From assembly GCA_900541145.1 (NCBI GenBank), contig UQIH01000009.1:1-64000 (forward strand): 64,000 nt of DNA. The letters are read 5' to 3'. The translations under genes were made by a program, and so were the position numbers. The notes under the pieces were generated by a model. It saw only the letters and a list, made by a program, of their open reading frames with translations. It searched no databases and had not been told where the DNA came from. This document shows, piece after piece, positions 43,226-53,768 of this stretch. Each line of letters opens with the position of its first letter. The stretch's first letter is position 1. Origin of the DNA: an uncultured Collinsella sp. GTDB lineage: Bacteria; Actinomycetota; Coriobacteriia; Coriobacteriales; Coriobacteriaceae.

Positions 43226-45940
43226 ATGGCAAAAGTCCGTGTGTCCACCCTGGCCAAAGAGTTCGGCATGACCTCCAAGGAACTGATGGGTCATCTCGCC
43301 GAAATGAAGATTCCCGCTAAGTCCGCTTCCTCCGCCCTGGAGGACGCCTACGTCGCTATGGTCCGCAAGCAGCTCGCCTCGGTGATCGAGGCCCGCGCCC
43401 AGGAAGTCGAGGCCGCCAAGCTGGCCGAGGAGCAGGCCGCTGCCGCCGAGGAGGCAGCACGCGCTGCCGAGGCAGAGCGCGAGCGCATCGCCGCCGAGAA
43501 GGCGCGCGAGGAGGAGCGCCGCCAGTTCGCCGCCGCCCAGGCCGCCGAGGAGGCCGCCCGCGCCGAGGCCGAGGCTAAGAAGAAGGCCGAGCAGGAGCGC
43601 CTTGCCCGCGAGAAGGAGGAGGCTGCCCGCGAGGCCCAGCGCCGCGCCGTTCCCGCTTCCGACTCCGGTTCGCGCTTCCGTTCGCTGCTCGACCAGATCG
43701 CCGCACAGGAGACCGTGCTTAAGGAGAAGAAGGACGCCGAGGAGAAGGCCAAGGCCGAGCGCGCCGCCGAGCGCGGCAACCGTCGTGGCGGCAACAACGA
43801 CCGCCGCGGTGGCCGTCGTAACGATCGCAACGCCTCCGACAACAACTCCGAGCGCAACGCCTCCGAGAACCGTTCGCACAGCCATCGCACCAACGCAAGC
43901 AACAACGTCGCTGCCGGCATGGACTTCCCCAACCCCGACAAGCAGGGCAAGGGCAAGAAGCGCAAGGGTGGTCACAACAACGAAGAGGACCACTACAGCC
44001 GCATGGCTCGCGAGGCTGAGGAGTACAGCCGCGAGAAGGTGCTCGAGGAGGCTCGTGCCGCCGTCGAGGAGGCCTCTCGCGAGTCCACTGGTCGCCGCAA
44101 AAAGCGCAAGGAGAAGCGCGAGCGCGAGGCCGCAAAGGCTCAGGAAGAGCGCAAGATTGAGGAGGCGCTGGCCCAGGGCGTGAACCCCGAGGAGCTCGAC
44201 GCCATCAAGGTCTCCCAGGGCGTTACCGTCCAGGAGCTCGCCGAGGCGCTCGACGTTCCTGCCAACGACATCATCAAGCGCCTGTTCCTGCTGGGCACGC
44301 CGCTTACCATGACGCAGTCCATGTCCGACGACCTCGTCGAGCTCGTTGCCGACGACCTGGGCCGTCAGATCAAGATCATCACCCCCGAGGAGGAGAACAC
44401 CTTCTCGTTCTACGACGATCCCGCCGACCTTAAGCCTCGTGCCCCGGTCGTCACCGTCATGGGCCACGTCGACCACGGCAAGACGAGCCTCCTCGACGCC
44501 ATCCGTCACACCGGCGTCGCTGCCGGCGAGGCGGGCGGCATTACGCAGGCCATCGGCGCTTCGCAGGTCATGATCAACGACCGCAAGATCACCTTCATCG
44601 ATACCCCCGGTCATGCCACCTTTACGGCCATGCGTGCCCGCGGCGCCAAGGTGACCGATATCGTCATCCTGATCGTGGCCGCCGACGACGGCGTCATGCC
44701 CCAGACCATCGAGTCGATCAACCACGCCAAGGCCGCCGGTGTTCCCATCGTCGTCGCCGTCAACAAGATCGATAAGCCGGGCGCCAACCCCGACCGCGTG
44801 CGCCAGGAGCTCACCGAGTACGGCATCATCCCCGAGGAGTGGGGCGGACAGAACATGTTCGTCAACATCTCGGCCAAGCAGAAGATCGGTATCGACGATC
44901 TGCTCGAGACCGTCCTGCTCCAGGCCGACGTGCTCGAGCTCAAGGCCAACCCTGATACGTTCGCTTCGGGCAACGTCCTCGAGGCTAAGCTCGACAAGGG
45001 TCGCGGCTCGGTTGCCACCGTGCTCGTGACCCGCGGCACCCTGCACGTTGGCGACACGCTGGTCGCCGGTCTCACCTATGGCCGCGTCCGTGCCATGCTC
45101 GACCCCAAGGGCAACGCCGTCACCGAGGCCGGTCCCTCCGACGCCGTCGAGATTCTGGGCCTGCAGTCCGTCCCCAACGCCGGTGACGAGTTCCGCGTGT
45201 TCGAGGACGAGCGCGAGGCACGTGCGCTGGCCGACGAGCGTTCGCTCAAGGCCCGTATCGAGGAGCAGAGCCGCGTGAAGCACGTGACGCTCGAGAACCT
45301 CTTCGAGACCATCGCCGACGCCGAGGTCAAGGAGCTCAACCTGATCATCAAGGCCGACGTCCAGGGCTCCATCGAGGCCCTTCAGGACTCCCTCGACAAG
45401 ATGGATCAGTCCGAGGTGCGCATCAACACGATTCACTCCGCCGTTGGTGCCATCAACGAGACCGACGTCGTCCTGGCCGACGCCTCCAATGCCATCATCA
45501 TCGGCTTTGGCGTCCGTCCCGACGGCAAGGCCCGCTCCGCTGCCGAGCGCGAGGGCGTCGAGATCCGTTGCTACGACGTCATCTACAAGTGCCTCGAGGA
45601 CCTCGACGCTGCCCGCATCGGTATGCTCAAGCCCACCGAGGTCGAGGTCTCCACGGGTACTGCGACCGTTCTGGACACCTTCAAGGTGCCCAAGGTCGGT
45701 ATCGCCGCCGGTGTCCGCGTCGAAGAGGGCGAGATCGCCGCGACCGATTCTGTGCGCCTGGTGCGCGACGGCATCGTGGTCTTCAACGGTAAAATCGCCT
45801 CGATGCGCCACTACAAGGACGAGGCCAAGAGCCTCAAGAGCGGCTCCGAGGGCGGTATTGGCCTGGAGAACTTCCAGGACATCAAGCCTGGCGACACCAT
45901 TGAGGGCTACCGCATCGACCAGGTTGCCCGTACCGAGTAG
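43226..45940 (+). CDS. infB: translation initiation factor IF-2
   Basis: A 904-residue GTPase that positions initiator tRNA. Residues 1-50 form an IF2-N helix domain (VSTLAKEFGMTSKELMGHL). Residues 50-310 are a long charged Ala/Glu/Arg-rich region with an Asn/Arg-rich stretch. A second IF2-N segment (VTVQELAEALDVPANDIIKRL) precedes the G domain with GHVDHGKTSLLD near residue 412, DTPGHATF and NKIDKPGANP. Domains II-IV follow to the end (DTIEGYRIDQVAR). Confidence 0.97.
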   Translation: MAKVRVSTLAKEFGMTSKELMGHLAEMKIPAKSASSALEDAYVAMVRKQLASVIEARAQEVEAAKLAEEQAAAAEEAARAAEAERERIAAEKAREEERRQFAAAQAAEEAARAEAEAKKKAEQERLAREKEEAAREAQRRAVPASDSGSRFRSLLDQIAAQETVLKEKKDAEEKAKAERAAERGNRRGGNNDRRGGRRNDRNASDNNSERNASENRSHSHRTNASNNVAAGMDFPNPDKQGKGKKRKGGHNNEEDHYSRMAREAEEYSREKVLEEARAAVEEASRESTGRRKKRKEKREREAAKAQEERKIEEALAQGVNPEELDAIKVSQGVTVQELAEALDVPANDIIKRLFLLGTPLTMTQSMSDDLVELVADDLGRQIKIITPEEENTFSFYDDPADLKPRAPVVTVMGHVDHGKTSLLDAIRHTGVAAGEAGGITQAIGASQVMINDRKITFIDTPGHATFTAMRARGAKVTDIVILIVAADDGVMPQTIESINHAKAAGVPIVVAVNKIDKPGANPDRVRQELTEYGIIPEEWGGQNMFVNISAKQKIGIDDLLETVLLQADVLELKANPDTFASGNVLEAKLDKGRGSVATVLVTRGTLHVGDTLVAGLTYGRVRAMLDPKGNAVTEAGPSDAVEILGLQSVPNAGDEFRVFEDEREARALADERSLKARIEEQSRVKHVTLENLFETIADAEVKELNLIIKADVQGSIEALQDSLDKMDQSEVRINTIHSAVGAINETDVVLADASNAIIIGFGVRPDGKARSAAEREGVEIRCYDVIYKCLEDLDAARIGMLKPTEVEVSTGTATVLDTFKVPKVGIAAGVRVEEGEIAATDSVRLVRDGIVVFNGKIASMRHYKDEAKSLKSGSEGGIGLENFQDIKPGDTIEGYRIDQVARTE

Positions 45941-45951
45941 GGGGTAGCGCT

Positions 45952-46362
45952 ATGAAGCAAACGCAGGCAACCCGCCGTCTGGGCGAGCAGCTTCGCGAGA
46001 AGCTCGGTTATATCCTGCTCTTTGAGGTTTCCGATCCGCGTCTCGACCTGGTCACCCTGACCGCGGTCGAGGTCGCGGTGGACCGTTCGTTCGCGCGCGT
46101 GTACGTGTCGTGCGACGCGAGCCGCTACGACGAGGTCATGGAGGCGCTCGCCAGCGCCAAGGGCCGCATCCGTAGACTGTTGGCCCGCTCGCTCGATTGG
46201 CGCGTCACGCCCGAGCTCGATTTTCGCATCGATCGCTCGACCGATGAGGCCGAGCGCATCACGCGTGCGCTGGAAAACGTTCCCGCCACGCTTGCGATCG
46301 AAAAGGACGAGGACGGCTATCCAATAGCGGATGTCGCCCAGGAGGCAGCTTTAGATGAGTAA
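45952..46362 (+). CDS. rbfA: ribosome-binding factor A
   Basis: A 136-residue KH-type protein needed for 16S rRNA 5'-end maturation. It shows RLGEQLREKLGYIL at the N-terminus, VSDPRLDLVTLTAVEVAVDRSFARVYVS, the RRLLARSLDWRVTPELDFRID core and a C-terminal tail. It is 11 bases after infB and overlaps the next gene by 8 bases. Confidence 0.94.
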   Translation: MKQTQATRRLGEQLREKLGYILLFEVSDPRLDLVTLTAVEVAVDRSFARVYVSCDASRYDEVMEALASAKGRIRRLLARSLDWRVTPELDFRIDRSTDEAERITRALENVPATLAIEKDEDGYPIADVAQEAALDE

Positions 46363-47398
46363 TTCCGCCGACCTCGCATCGTGCGAGTCTGCAGATATTC
46401 AGCGACGCATCCTCGAGCTCATCGAGGGTGCGTCCTCCATTGCGATTTCGGGACATACGTCTCCCGATGGTGACGCCCTGGGCTCCGTGCTGGGTCTGGG
46501 CTTATCGCTTATGAAGTTTTTCCCCAACAAGGACATTGCCCTGTTGCTGGCAGACGATGACCCGGTTCCGCGCATCTACCGCTTTATGGAGGGCGCCGAC
46601 CGTCTGGTGCCGGCATCTGCGTATACCGGCAATCCGGACCTGTTCATCTCGGTGGACGTGCCGGTCGTCGAGCGTCTGAACAACTCCGCCGAGGTGCTCC
46701 GCCGCTCGTCGCATGTGGTGTGCTTCGATCACCATCCGGCGCGCGAGGAATTTGCCGAGCTGAGCCTGAGGTGCGTCGGCGCCGCGGCCTGCGCCATGAT
46801 CATCGACCGCTTTTTGGACAATTGCGGCATTGTGGCTCGCAACGGTGTCGCGACCTGCCTGCTGTGCGGCCTGGTGACCGATACCGGTCGTTTTCAGTAC
46901 CAAAACGCCGATGCTGCTGCGTTCCATGCCGCCTCGCGCCTGGTCGCGCACGGTGCCGATCCGGCGCGCGTCGCGCTCGAGGTCTACCAGAGCATGCGCG
47001 TAGAGTTCTTGCATCTCAAGTCCATCGTTATGGGTCGTATCAAGACCGTGGCGCACGGTCGCGTGGCATATAGTTATGCGTACCAGAGCGACCTCGAGGC
47101 CTGCGGCGTCACTTCGGATGAGTGCGACGGTCTGGTCGATGTGGTGCGTTCGGTGATGGGCGTTGAGGTCTGCCTGTTCCTAAAGGGCATCGAGGGCGAT
47201 ACCAAGGTGCGCGGCAACCTGCGCTCCAAGGGTGACCTCGATGTGTCCGAGATCGCTGCCAACTTTGGCGGTGGCGGGCATCATGCCGCCGCCGGCTTTT
47301 CCAACAACGGAACGATTCGCGAGACGCTCGCCGTGGCACTTCCCATGCTGGCCGAGCTGGTGGGGGAGGATCCCGCTTCGGTGGCCGTCGAGCTCTAA
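46355..47398 (+). CDS. nrnA: DHH/DHHA1 phosphoesterase (NrnA-like nanoRNase)
   Basis: A 347-residue phosphodiesterase of the NrnA family, which degrades 2-5 nt RNAs and pAp or cyclic dinucleotide products. Metal-binding motifs are SGHTSPDGDALGS near residue 30, SVDVP near 90, and CFDHHPARE (the DHH signature) near 120. The DHHA1 domain ends in FGGGGHHAAAGFS near residue 305. Its place between rbfA and truB is conserved in many Gram-positive bacteria. The exact substrate is not shown by sequence. Confidence 0.9.
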   Translation: MSNSADLASCESADIQRRILELIEGASSIAISGHTSPDGDALGSVLGLGLSLMKFFPNKDIALLLADDDPVPRIYRFMEGADRLVPASAYTGNPDLFISVDVPVVERLNNSAEVLRRSSHVVCFDHHPAREEFAELSLRCVGAAACAMIIDRFLDNCGIVARNGVATCLLCGLVTDTGRFQYQNADAAAFHAASRLVAHGADPARVALEVYQSMRVEFLHLKSIVMGRIKTVAHGRVAYSYAYQSDLEACGVTSDECDGLVDVVRSVMGVEVCLFLKGIEGDTKVRGNLRSKGDLDVSEIAANFGGGGHHAAAGFSNNGTIRETLAVALPMLAELVGEDPASVAVEL

Positions 47399-47413
47399 CA
47401 TTTTGGATGGTAC

Positions 47414-48346
47414 ATGGCTCGTCGTACGCCTTCTCAATTGAATATGCTGCTCGCCGTCGATAAGCCGGTGGGCTGCACGTCCCACGACGTGGTATCGCAG
47501 TGCCGACGCGCCCTCCATGAGCGACGCATCGGCCATGCTGGTACGCTCGACCCCATGGCCTCGGGTGTCATGGTGGTGGGCGTGGGTCAGGCGACCCGTC
47601 TGCTGGGCATGCTAACCCTCGATACCAAAAGTTATGTTGCCGACATTTCGTTTGGTGTCGAGACCAATACCGATGACGCGGAGGGCGAGGCCGTCCGCAC
47701 GGTGCCCGTTGCCCCCGAGATGCGCGATCTCGCTTACGCCCGTGAGCAGCTGGCCGCTATGCTTGGCCCGCAGATGCAGGTGCCGCCAGCTTTTTCGGCC
47801 ATCTCGGTCAATGGCGTTCGCGCCTATAAGAGTGCTCGCGAGGGCAATGCGGTCGACTTGCCTCCGCGCCCCGTCGAGGTCTATGCCGCCGACCTGATCG
47901 CCGTGGGCGGCGAGGGCGATACGTGCGTCTGGACCGTGGCGTTTTCGGTAAGCAAAGGCACCTACATTCGCGCGCTCGCTCGCGATCTGGGTCGTGCCTG
48001 CGATAGCGCTGCACATATTTCCGCGCTGCGCCGTACGGCCTCCGGCGTGGTTTCCATTGGCGCCTGTCATGCGGTAGAGGAGCTCTCTGCCGAGACCGCT
48101 GCCGGTTTCGCTCTGGATCCCATCGCCGCCTTAGGTGCCACGCGTGTCGATTTGCCGGGTAATCTTGCAGACGACCTGCTTTGTGGCCGCCGCATTCCCG
48201 TTGAACGCGCGCTTGCGGACTTCGATACGGCGAAGGCGCCGTTCGCGCTCGTACTCGATGGGGGATTGAAGGCGCTTGCTCGTATCGAGGGCGGCCGCTT
48301 TGTGATGGAGCACGTCTTTCCGCAGGCGATCGGCGGTGTTCGATGA
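47414..48346 (+). CDS. truB: tRNA pseudouridine-55 synthase
   Basis: A 310-residue enzyme making pseudouridine 55 in tRNA. It shows LAVDKPVGCTSHDVV near the start, the catalytic aspartate in GHAGTLDPMASG near residue 48, YVADISFGVETNTDDAEG and GTYIRALARDLG. The C-terminal part contains a PUA-like remnant. ATG 47444 could also start the conserved domain. It overlaps ribF by 4 bases. Confidence 0.95.
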   Translation: MARRTPSQLNMLLAVDKPVGCTSHDVVSQCRRALHERRIGHAGTLDPMASGVMVVGVGQATRLLGMLTLDTKSYVADISFGVETNTDDAEGEAVRTVPVAPEMRDLAYAREQLAAMLGPQMQVPPAFSAISVNGVRAYKSAREGNAVDLPPRPVEVYAADLIAVGGEGDTCVWTVAFSVSKGTYIRALARDLGRACDSAAHISALRRTASGVVSIGACHAVEELSAETAAGFALDPIAALGATRVDLPGNLADDLLCGRRIPVERALADFDTAKAPFALVLDGGLKALARIEGGRFVMEHVFPQAIGGVR

Positions 48347-49350
48347 TGCTGGCGCCCCACGAGCTCGCGCGTATTTTTTTCGCGGGTGAGTTAGATGAGG
48401 CCCGTATCGTTTCTGCCGATGCATTTGATGGATGCGAGTTCTTGGGCGCCGCGTCGATCGCCATTGGCGTGTTTGATGGCGTGCATCGTGGGCACCAAGA
48501 GCTGATCGACGCGGTTATTCGCGATGCGCATGATCACGGCAGCAAAGCGGTCGTGATCACCTTCGATCCTGATCCGGACGTCGTGGTGAGCCCTTCGCCC
48601 GCTCAAAAATTGATGACGACGGCTGACCGCCTGCATGCCCTGGCTCAAACCGGGGTCGATGCGGTGGTGGCCGTTCCCTTTACGCCCGCCGTGGCGGCAC
48701 TCGACCATGTCGGGTTTCTGGCGTTGTTGTCGCGCGTTGTCGACATTCGCTCCATTCGTGTCGGCAGCGACTTTAGGCTCGGCCGCGGCGGCGCTTCGGG
48801 CGTTGCCGAGATGCGCGCCTGGGGCACTGAGCGTGGGGTTGACGTTTACGGTCACGACCTACTCTGCGTTAACGGGCAGACCATCTGCGCCACGCGCATC
48901 CGCCATGAGCTGGGTCAGGGTCATGTGGAGCTGGCTGCCGAGCTTCTCGGCCGTCCCTATATGCTGCGCGGCGTTGTGGCGGCTGGCCGTCACGAGGGCT
49001 CCGACATGGGCTTTCCCACGGCAAACATCCAGGTGCCCGACGGCATCCAGGTGCCTGCCGATGGCGTCTATGAGGGTCTGGTGCTGGTCGACGATACCGT
49101 ATGGCCTGCTGCCGTCAACGTGGGGCTGCCGCCGACCTATGCCGATGATGCCGCCTCGGCACATCTCGAGGCCAACTTGATCGGCTATGCGGGCGACCTG
49201 TATGGCGCTTCCGCGTCGCTGGCGTTTACGCGCTGGCTGCGTCCGTCTCGCGTGTTCGATTCCCTGGACGAGTTGATCGCGACCGTCGAGGGTAATATCG
49301 ACGATATCCGTCATAACTTGGGTGAGCAGGGGGTGAGTATCCGTGATTAG
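48343..49350 (+). CDS. ribF: bifunctional riboflavin kinase / FAD synthetase
   Basis: A 335-residue protein making FMN and FAD. The N-terminal nucleotidyltransferase domain has AIGVFDGVHRGHQELI (HxGH type) and SKAVVITFDPDP. The C-terminal kinase domain has the GRHEGSDMGFPTANIQ segment near residue 220, DGVYEGLVLV and a PSRVFDSLDELI ending. Start ATG within the truB stop region; its own end overlaps dnaG by 8 bases. Confidence 0.95.
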   Translation: MMLAPHELARIFFAGELDEARIVSADAFDGCEFLGAASIAIGVFDGVHRGHQELIDAVIRDAHDHGSKAVVITFDPDPDVVVSPSPAQKLMTTADRLHALAQTGVDAVVAVPFTPAVAALDHVGFLALLSRVVDIRSIRVGSDFRLGRGGASGVAEMRAWGTERGVDVYGHDLLCVNGQTICATRIRHELGQGHVELAAELLGRPYMLRGVVAAGRHEGSDMGFPTANIQVPDGIQVPADGVYEGLVLVDDTVWPAAVNVGLPPTYADDAASAHLEANLIGYAGDLYGASASLAFTRWLRPSRVFDSLDELIATVEGNIDDIRHNLGEQGVSIRD

Positions 49351-51472
49351 CGATGAGGAAAAAGATCAGGTACGCGCGGCGTCGGACCTGGTTGCCATCG
49401 TGCAGGAAACGGTTGAGCTCAAGCCCCGCGGCCATGAGTTTTGGGGCTGCTGCCCGTTTCATGGCGAAAAGACCCCATCGTTTCACATTATCCCTGCTAC
49501 GCAGGTGTGGCACTGCTTTGGTTGCGGCGAGGGCGGCGACGTCTTTACCTACATCATGAAGCGCGAGAACCTGAGTTTTCCCGAGTCGATCCGCTACCTG
49601 GCCGACCGTGCGGGAATTGAACTGCACGATACCGGTGCGCAGCGCGATCGCGGCACCAAGCGCGCCCGCATCTATGACCTGTGCGCCGAGACGGCTCAGT
49701 TCTACCACACCATGCTTATGCGCGGTAAGGACAGCCGTCCGCGCGAGTACTTTGCCAGTCGCGGTATGGGTGGCGATGTCTGTCGCCGCTATTGCCTGGG
49801 TTTTGCGCCGGGTCGCAACATGCTGGTTTCGCACCTGTCTCAGGCGGGCTTTACCCCGCAGGAGATGATTGACGCCAATGTGGCCGTGAGCCGCGGGCGC
49901 GGACAGCTCGCGGACCGCTTTTATGACCGTGTGATGTTTCCCATCTTTGATGAGCAGGGTCACAATATCGCCTTTGGCGGGCGCATCATGGGCGATGGTC
50001 AGCCCAAGTACCTCAACACGGCCGAGACGAGTGTGTTTCATAAAAAACGAAACCTCTATGGCTTTAACTGGGCCAAGGAGTTTATCGTCGCGCAGGATAC
50101 CGCCATCGTGGTGGAAGGCTATACCGACTGCATCGCCTGCTGGGAGGCAGGGATCAAAAACGTCGTCGCCACGCTGGGCACGGCGCTCACGGAGCATCAC
50201 GTCAAGACGCTCACCCGCTTTGCCAAGCGCATTGTATATATGTTCGATGGCGACGCCGCCGGTCAAAAGGCCGCGCGCCGCGCGATTCAGTTTATCGAGC
50301 AGGATTCGATGGACCTGCGCTGCGTGGTGCTGCCCGACGGCAACGATCCCATGGAGTTCATCACGGCGCATGGTGGCGAGGCGCTGCAAGCGCGCATTGA
50401 TGCCGCCGAGCCCCTCATGGACTTTGTGTACCGTTCGCTACAGGAGTCGAGCGACATTACCACACCGGGCGGTCGCGCTAAAGCGCTCGAGGATGCGCTG
50501 ACGCTCATCTATCCGCTGCGCGACAGCTATATGATCGACACGTACTTTATCCAGATTGCCGATCTGCTGGGTTTGGACCTGGAGACCGTGCGCGCGAGTT
50601 CGGGCCGTGTGTTTCGCGATGTCGCCAAGCGTGAGGATGCGGAGCGACGTCGTGAGCAGAGCTACGAGCGTCAACGCGCGCAAGCTGAGCGCTCGGGCGG
50701 TTCGCAGGGACGAAGCTCGGGCGGCGGTGCGGCTGGTACACGCAGTGCCGGTCGCGGTGCCTGGGCCGCGGGTGCAACGCCGCCGGTGTCCGCACCGGTC
50801 GAGGAGGACCCGTACGACTACGTTCCGCTTGATGCCTATGGGGCCGCGCCGGTGGAGGTCGACGAGGATCTGCCGCCAATCGATGTGCCAGCGGGGATGG
50901 AAAGCGCTGCGCCCGTTGCCGATAGTTCAAGCGCGGCGGCAGCTCCGTCGATGCCGATTGTTTTGACCGATCTGGAGCGGAAATCCCTGGCGGGGGAGCG
51001 CGAGCTGCTGACGATGCTCACGAGCTACCCCGATCTGTTCCGCACGTATGCCGATCGCATTTGTTCTATCGAGTGGGTCGACCCGCGTCACGAGTCCATT
51101 GCGTGGGCCGTGCTGGCAACGCCGCCGGGAACCGATCCTGCGGCATGCATGGATGCGGCGCGGGCGGTGTGCCCCGAGGCGGCGTCGCTTGTCAGCGCCG
51201 GGCGCATTTCGGCGACGAGCAAGCACCCGACCGAGACGAACATCGTCTTTATGCTCGATACGCTCGAGCTCTACACCATCAAACGTCGCATGCGAGCCGC
51301 GCAGGCCAAGTTGCGCCAGGACCGTTCACTCGACGATGAGGCCCGTCGCGTGCTGACGATGCAGGCGATGCAAGATTCGCAGCGCCAGCGCGAGCTCCAA
51401 AAGTCGATCGGTGGCGTGGCCGACCCGTTCCGTTTGATCGGTTTGGAGACCGCAGGTGCCGATCAGGCCTAG
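49343..51472 (+). CDS. dnaG: DNA primase
   Basis: A 709-residue primase. The CHC2 zinc finger is CCPFHGEKTPSFH...WHCFGCGEGGD (residues 30-65). The TOPRIM core includes VVEGYTDCIACWEAG near residue 257 and YMFDGDAAGQKAARRA near 300. After residue 430 there is a long low-complexity Arg/Gly/Ser linker, then a helical C-terminal DnaB-binding domain. GTG start overlapping ribF; it is followed by rpoD, the classic macromolecular-synthesis gene order. Confidence 0.96.
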   Translation: MISDEEKDQVRAASDLVAIVQETVELKPRGHEFWGCCPFHGEKTPSFHIIPATQVWHCFGCGEGGDVFTYIMKRENLSFPESIRYLADRAGIELHDTGAQRDRGTKRARIYDLCAETAQFYHTMLMRGKDSRPREYFASRGMGGDVCRRYCLGFAPGRNMLVSHLSQAGFTPQEMIDANVAVSRGRGQLADRFYDRVMFPIFDEQGHNIAFGGRIMGDGQPKYLNTAETSVFHKKRNLYGFNWAKEFIVAQDTAIVVEGYTDCIACWEAGIKNVVATLGTALTEHHVKTLTRFAKRIVYMFDGDAAGQKAARRAIQFIEQDSMDLRCVVLPDGNDPMEFITAHGGEALQARIDAAEPLMDFVYRSLQESSDITTPGGRAKALEDALTLIYPLRDSYMIDTYFIQIADLLGLDLETVRASSGRVFRDVAKREDAERRREQSYERQRAQAERSGGSQGRSSGGGAAGTRSAGRGAWAAGATPPVSAPVEEDPYDYVPLDAYGAAPVEVDEDLPPIDVPAGMESAAPVADSSSAAAAPSMPIVLTDLERKSLAGERELLTMLTSYPDLFRTYADRICSIEWVDPRHESIAWAVLATPPGTDPAACMDAARAVCPEAASLVSAGRISATSKHPTETNIVFMLDTLELYTIKRRMRAAQAKLRQDRSLDDEARRVLTMQAMQDSQRQRELQKSIGGVADPFRLIGLETAGADQA

Positions 51473-51582
51473 ATGTTGTGGTCAACCAGCGTATTCTCGC
51501 CTATATCCTGTCTTTATTTTGGGTATAGACGTCCATGTGTGTGCTAAAGTATTGAGTCCTGTGGACTACGAAGGGAGAATCT

Positions 51583-52926
<1,344 letters not shown>

Positions 52927-52937
52927 TCAAGTAAGAG

Positions 52938-52970
52938 GCGCCCTCAAGCACATCCGCTTGGGGGCGCTTT
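52938..52970 (+). terminator. rho-independent terminator of rpoD
   Basis: GCGCCCTCAAG pairs with CTTGGGGGCGC (one T-G pair), with an 8-base loop and then TTT, shortly after the rpoD stop. Confidence 0.85.
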
Positions 52971-52978
52971 CATGTAGA

Positions 52979-53026
52979 CATTGGGGACGTTCTTGAATGA
53001 CTGGTCGTTTAAGAACGTCCCCAATG
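52979..53026. repeat. REP-like palindromic element with GGGGACGTTCTT arms
   Basis: Sixteen-base arms (52979-52994 and 53011-53026) are perfect inverted repeats, with a 16-base loop. The loop and the right flank share the direct repeat AATGACTGG (52996-53004 and 53023-53031). The GGGGAC...GTCCCC style is common in REP elements linked to REP-associated transposases. Confidence 0.75.
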
Positions 53027-53056
53027 ACTGGGTCGGAAAATTTCTTAAAAAAGTTC

Positions 53057-53084
53057 TTGCCCTGAGCTGATTCGTCCGTATAAT
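53057..53084 (+). promoter_or_regulatory. promoter of tRNA-Asn
   Basis: -35 TTGCCC (53057-53062), 16-base spacer, consensus -10 TATAAT (53079-53084), about 30 bases before the tRNA. Confidence 0.8.
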
Positions 53085-53114
53085 AAACTTCGTTGCTTGA
53101 GAGCACGCACCTAT

Positions 53115-53189
53115 TCCTCGGTAGCTCAATGGTAGAGCACGCGGCTGTTAACCGCGCTGTTGTAGGTTCGAGTCCTACCCGGGGAGCCA
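53115..53189 (+). tRNA. tRNA-Asn (anticodon GTT)
   Basis: Complete cloverleaf. The acceptor stem TCCTCGG pairs with CCGGGGA (one T-G pair). The D arm is GCTC...GAGC; the anticodon stem CGCGG/CCGCG holds the loop CTGTTAA. The T arm is GTAGG-TTCGAGT-CCTAC, and CCA is encoded in the gene. Confidence 0.96.
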
Positions 53190-53195
53190 GGTTGT

Positions 53196-53226
53196 AAAAC
53201 CCGTCGCTTATGTGGCGGGTTTTTTC
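53196..53226 (+). terminator. terminator of tRNA-Asn
   Basis: AAACCCGTC pairs with GGCGGGTTT (one T-G pair) and is followed by a T tract, right after the CCA end. Confidence 0.85.
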
Positions 53227-53384
53227 ATGCCGCGATCGCCGTTCGCGAACGTTACCATATCAACATTTCGTGTCGAGGATGTAATCCCGAGGCCCGCCAC
53301 CTCAACATGCCGCGGTCGTTGTAGAATATTGCAATGATTGCTCCCACGACATGGTGCCGCGAGCACCAAGAAAAGGAGATTCTT

Positions 53385-53741
53385 GTGTCTGAGACCATTA
53401 ACGGCAGCCTGAGCGTCTCGAACGACGTTATTGCCGATATTGCCGGTTATGCCGCGATGACGTGCTATGGCGTTGTCGGTATGGCTGAGCAGCTCCAGGG
53501 CGCCGAGAGCGTGCGCCTGCTTGCCGGTCAGCGCCTCCGCAAGGGCGTGCTTGTCTCCGCCGACGAGAACGGCCTTACGGTCGATCTTCACGTCGTGCTC
53601 GAGAACGGCGTCAACATGAAGTCCGTCTGCCACAATCTTTCGAGCTCCGTTGCCTTCACTCTGCAGGAGATCGCCCAGATCGATCCCGCCAGCCTTAAGA
53701 TCGGCATCCATATCGACGCGCTCAAGAGCCGTCTGAACTAG
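53385..53741 (+). CDS. Asp23/Gls24 family envelope stress protein
   Basis: A 118-residue protein of the Asp23 (DUF322) family: GSLSVSNDVIADIAGYAAMTCYGVVGMAEQ at the start, then GVLVSADENGLTVDLHVVL and a helical end. Members next to fakA-like genes are common in Gram-positives and are thought to act at the membrane/envelope. GTG 53385 is preceded by AAAAGGAG; a longer frame from 53334 lacks similarity. It forms an operon with the next gene. Confidence 0.88.
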   Translation: MSETINGSLSVSNDVIADIAGYAAMTCYGVVGMAEQLQGAESVRLLAGQRLRKGVLVSADENGLTVDLHVVLENGVNMKSVCHNLSSSVAFTLQEIAQIDPASLKIGIHIDALKSRLN

Positions 53742-53768
53742 CATCCGAAAACGGAGATTCAAATACCC

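Noticed and set aside
53237..53248. CGTTCGCGAACG palindrome as an SOS box
   Set aside because: It does not match the known actinobacterial LexA site (TCGAAC-N4-GTTCGA) and no SOS gene follows.
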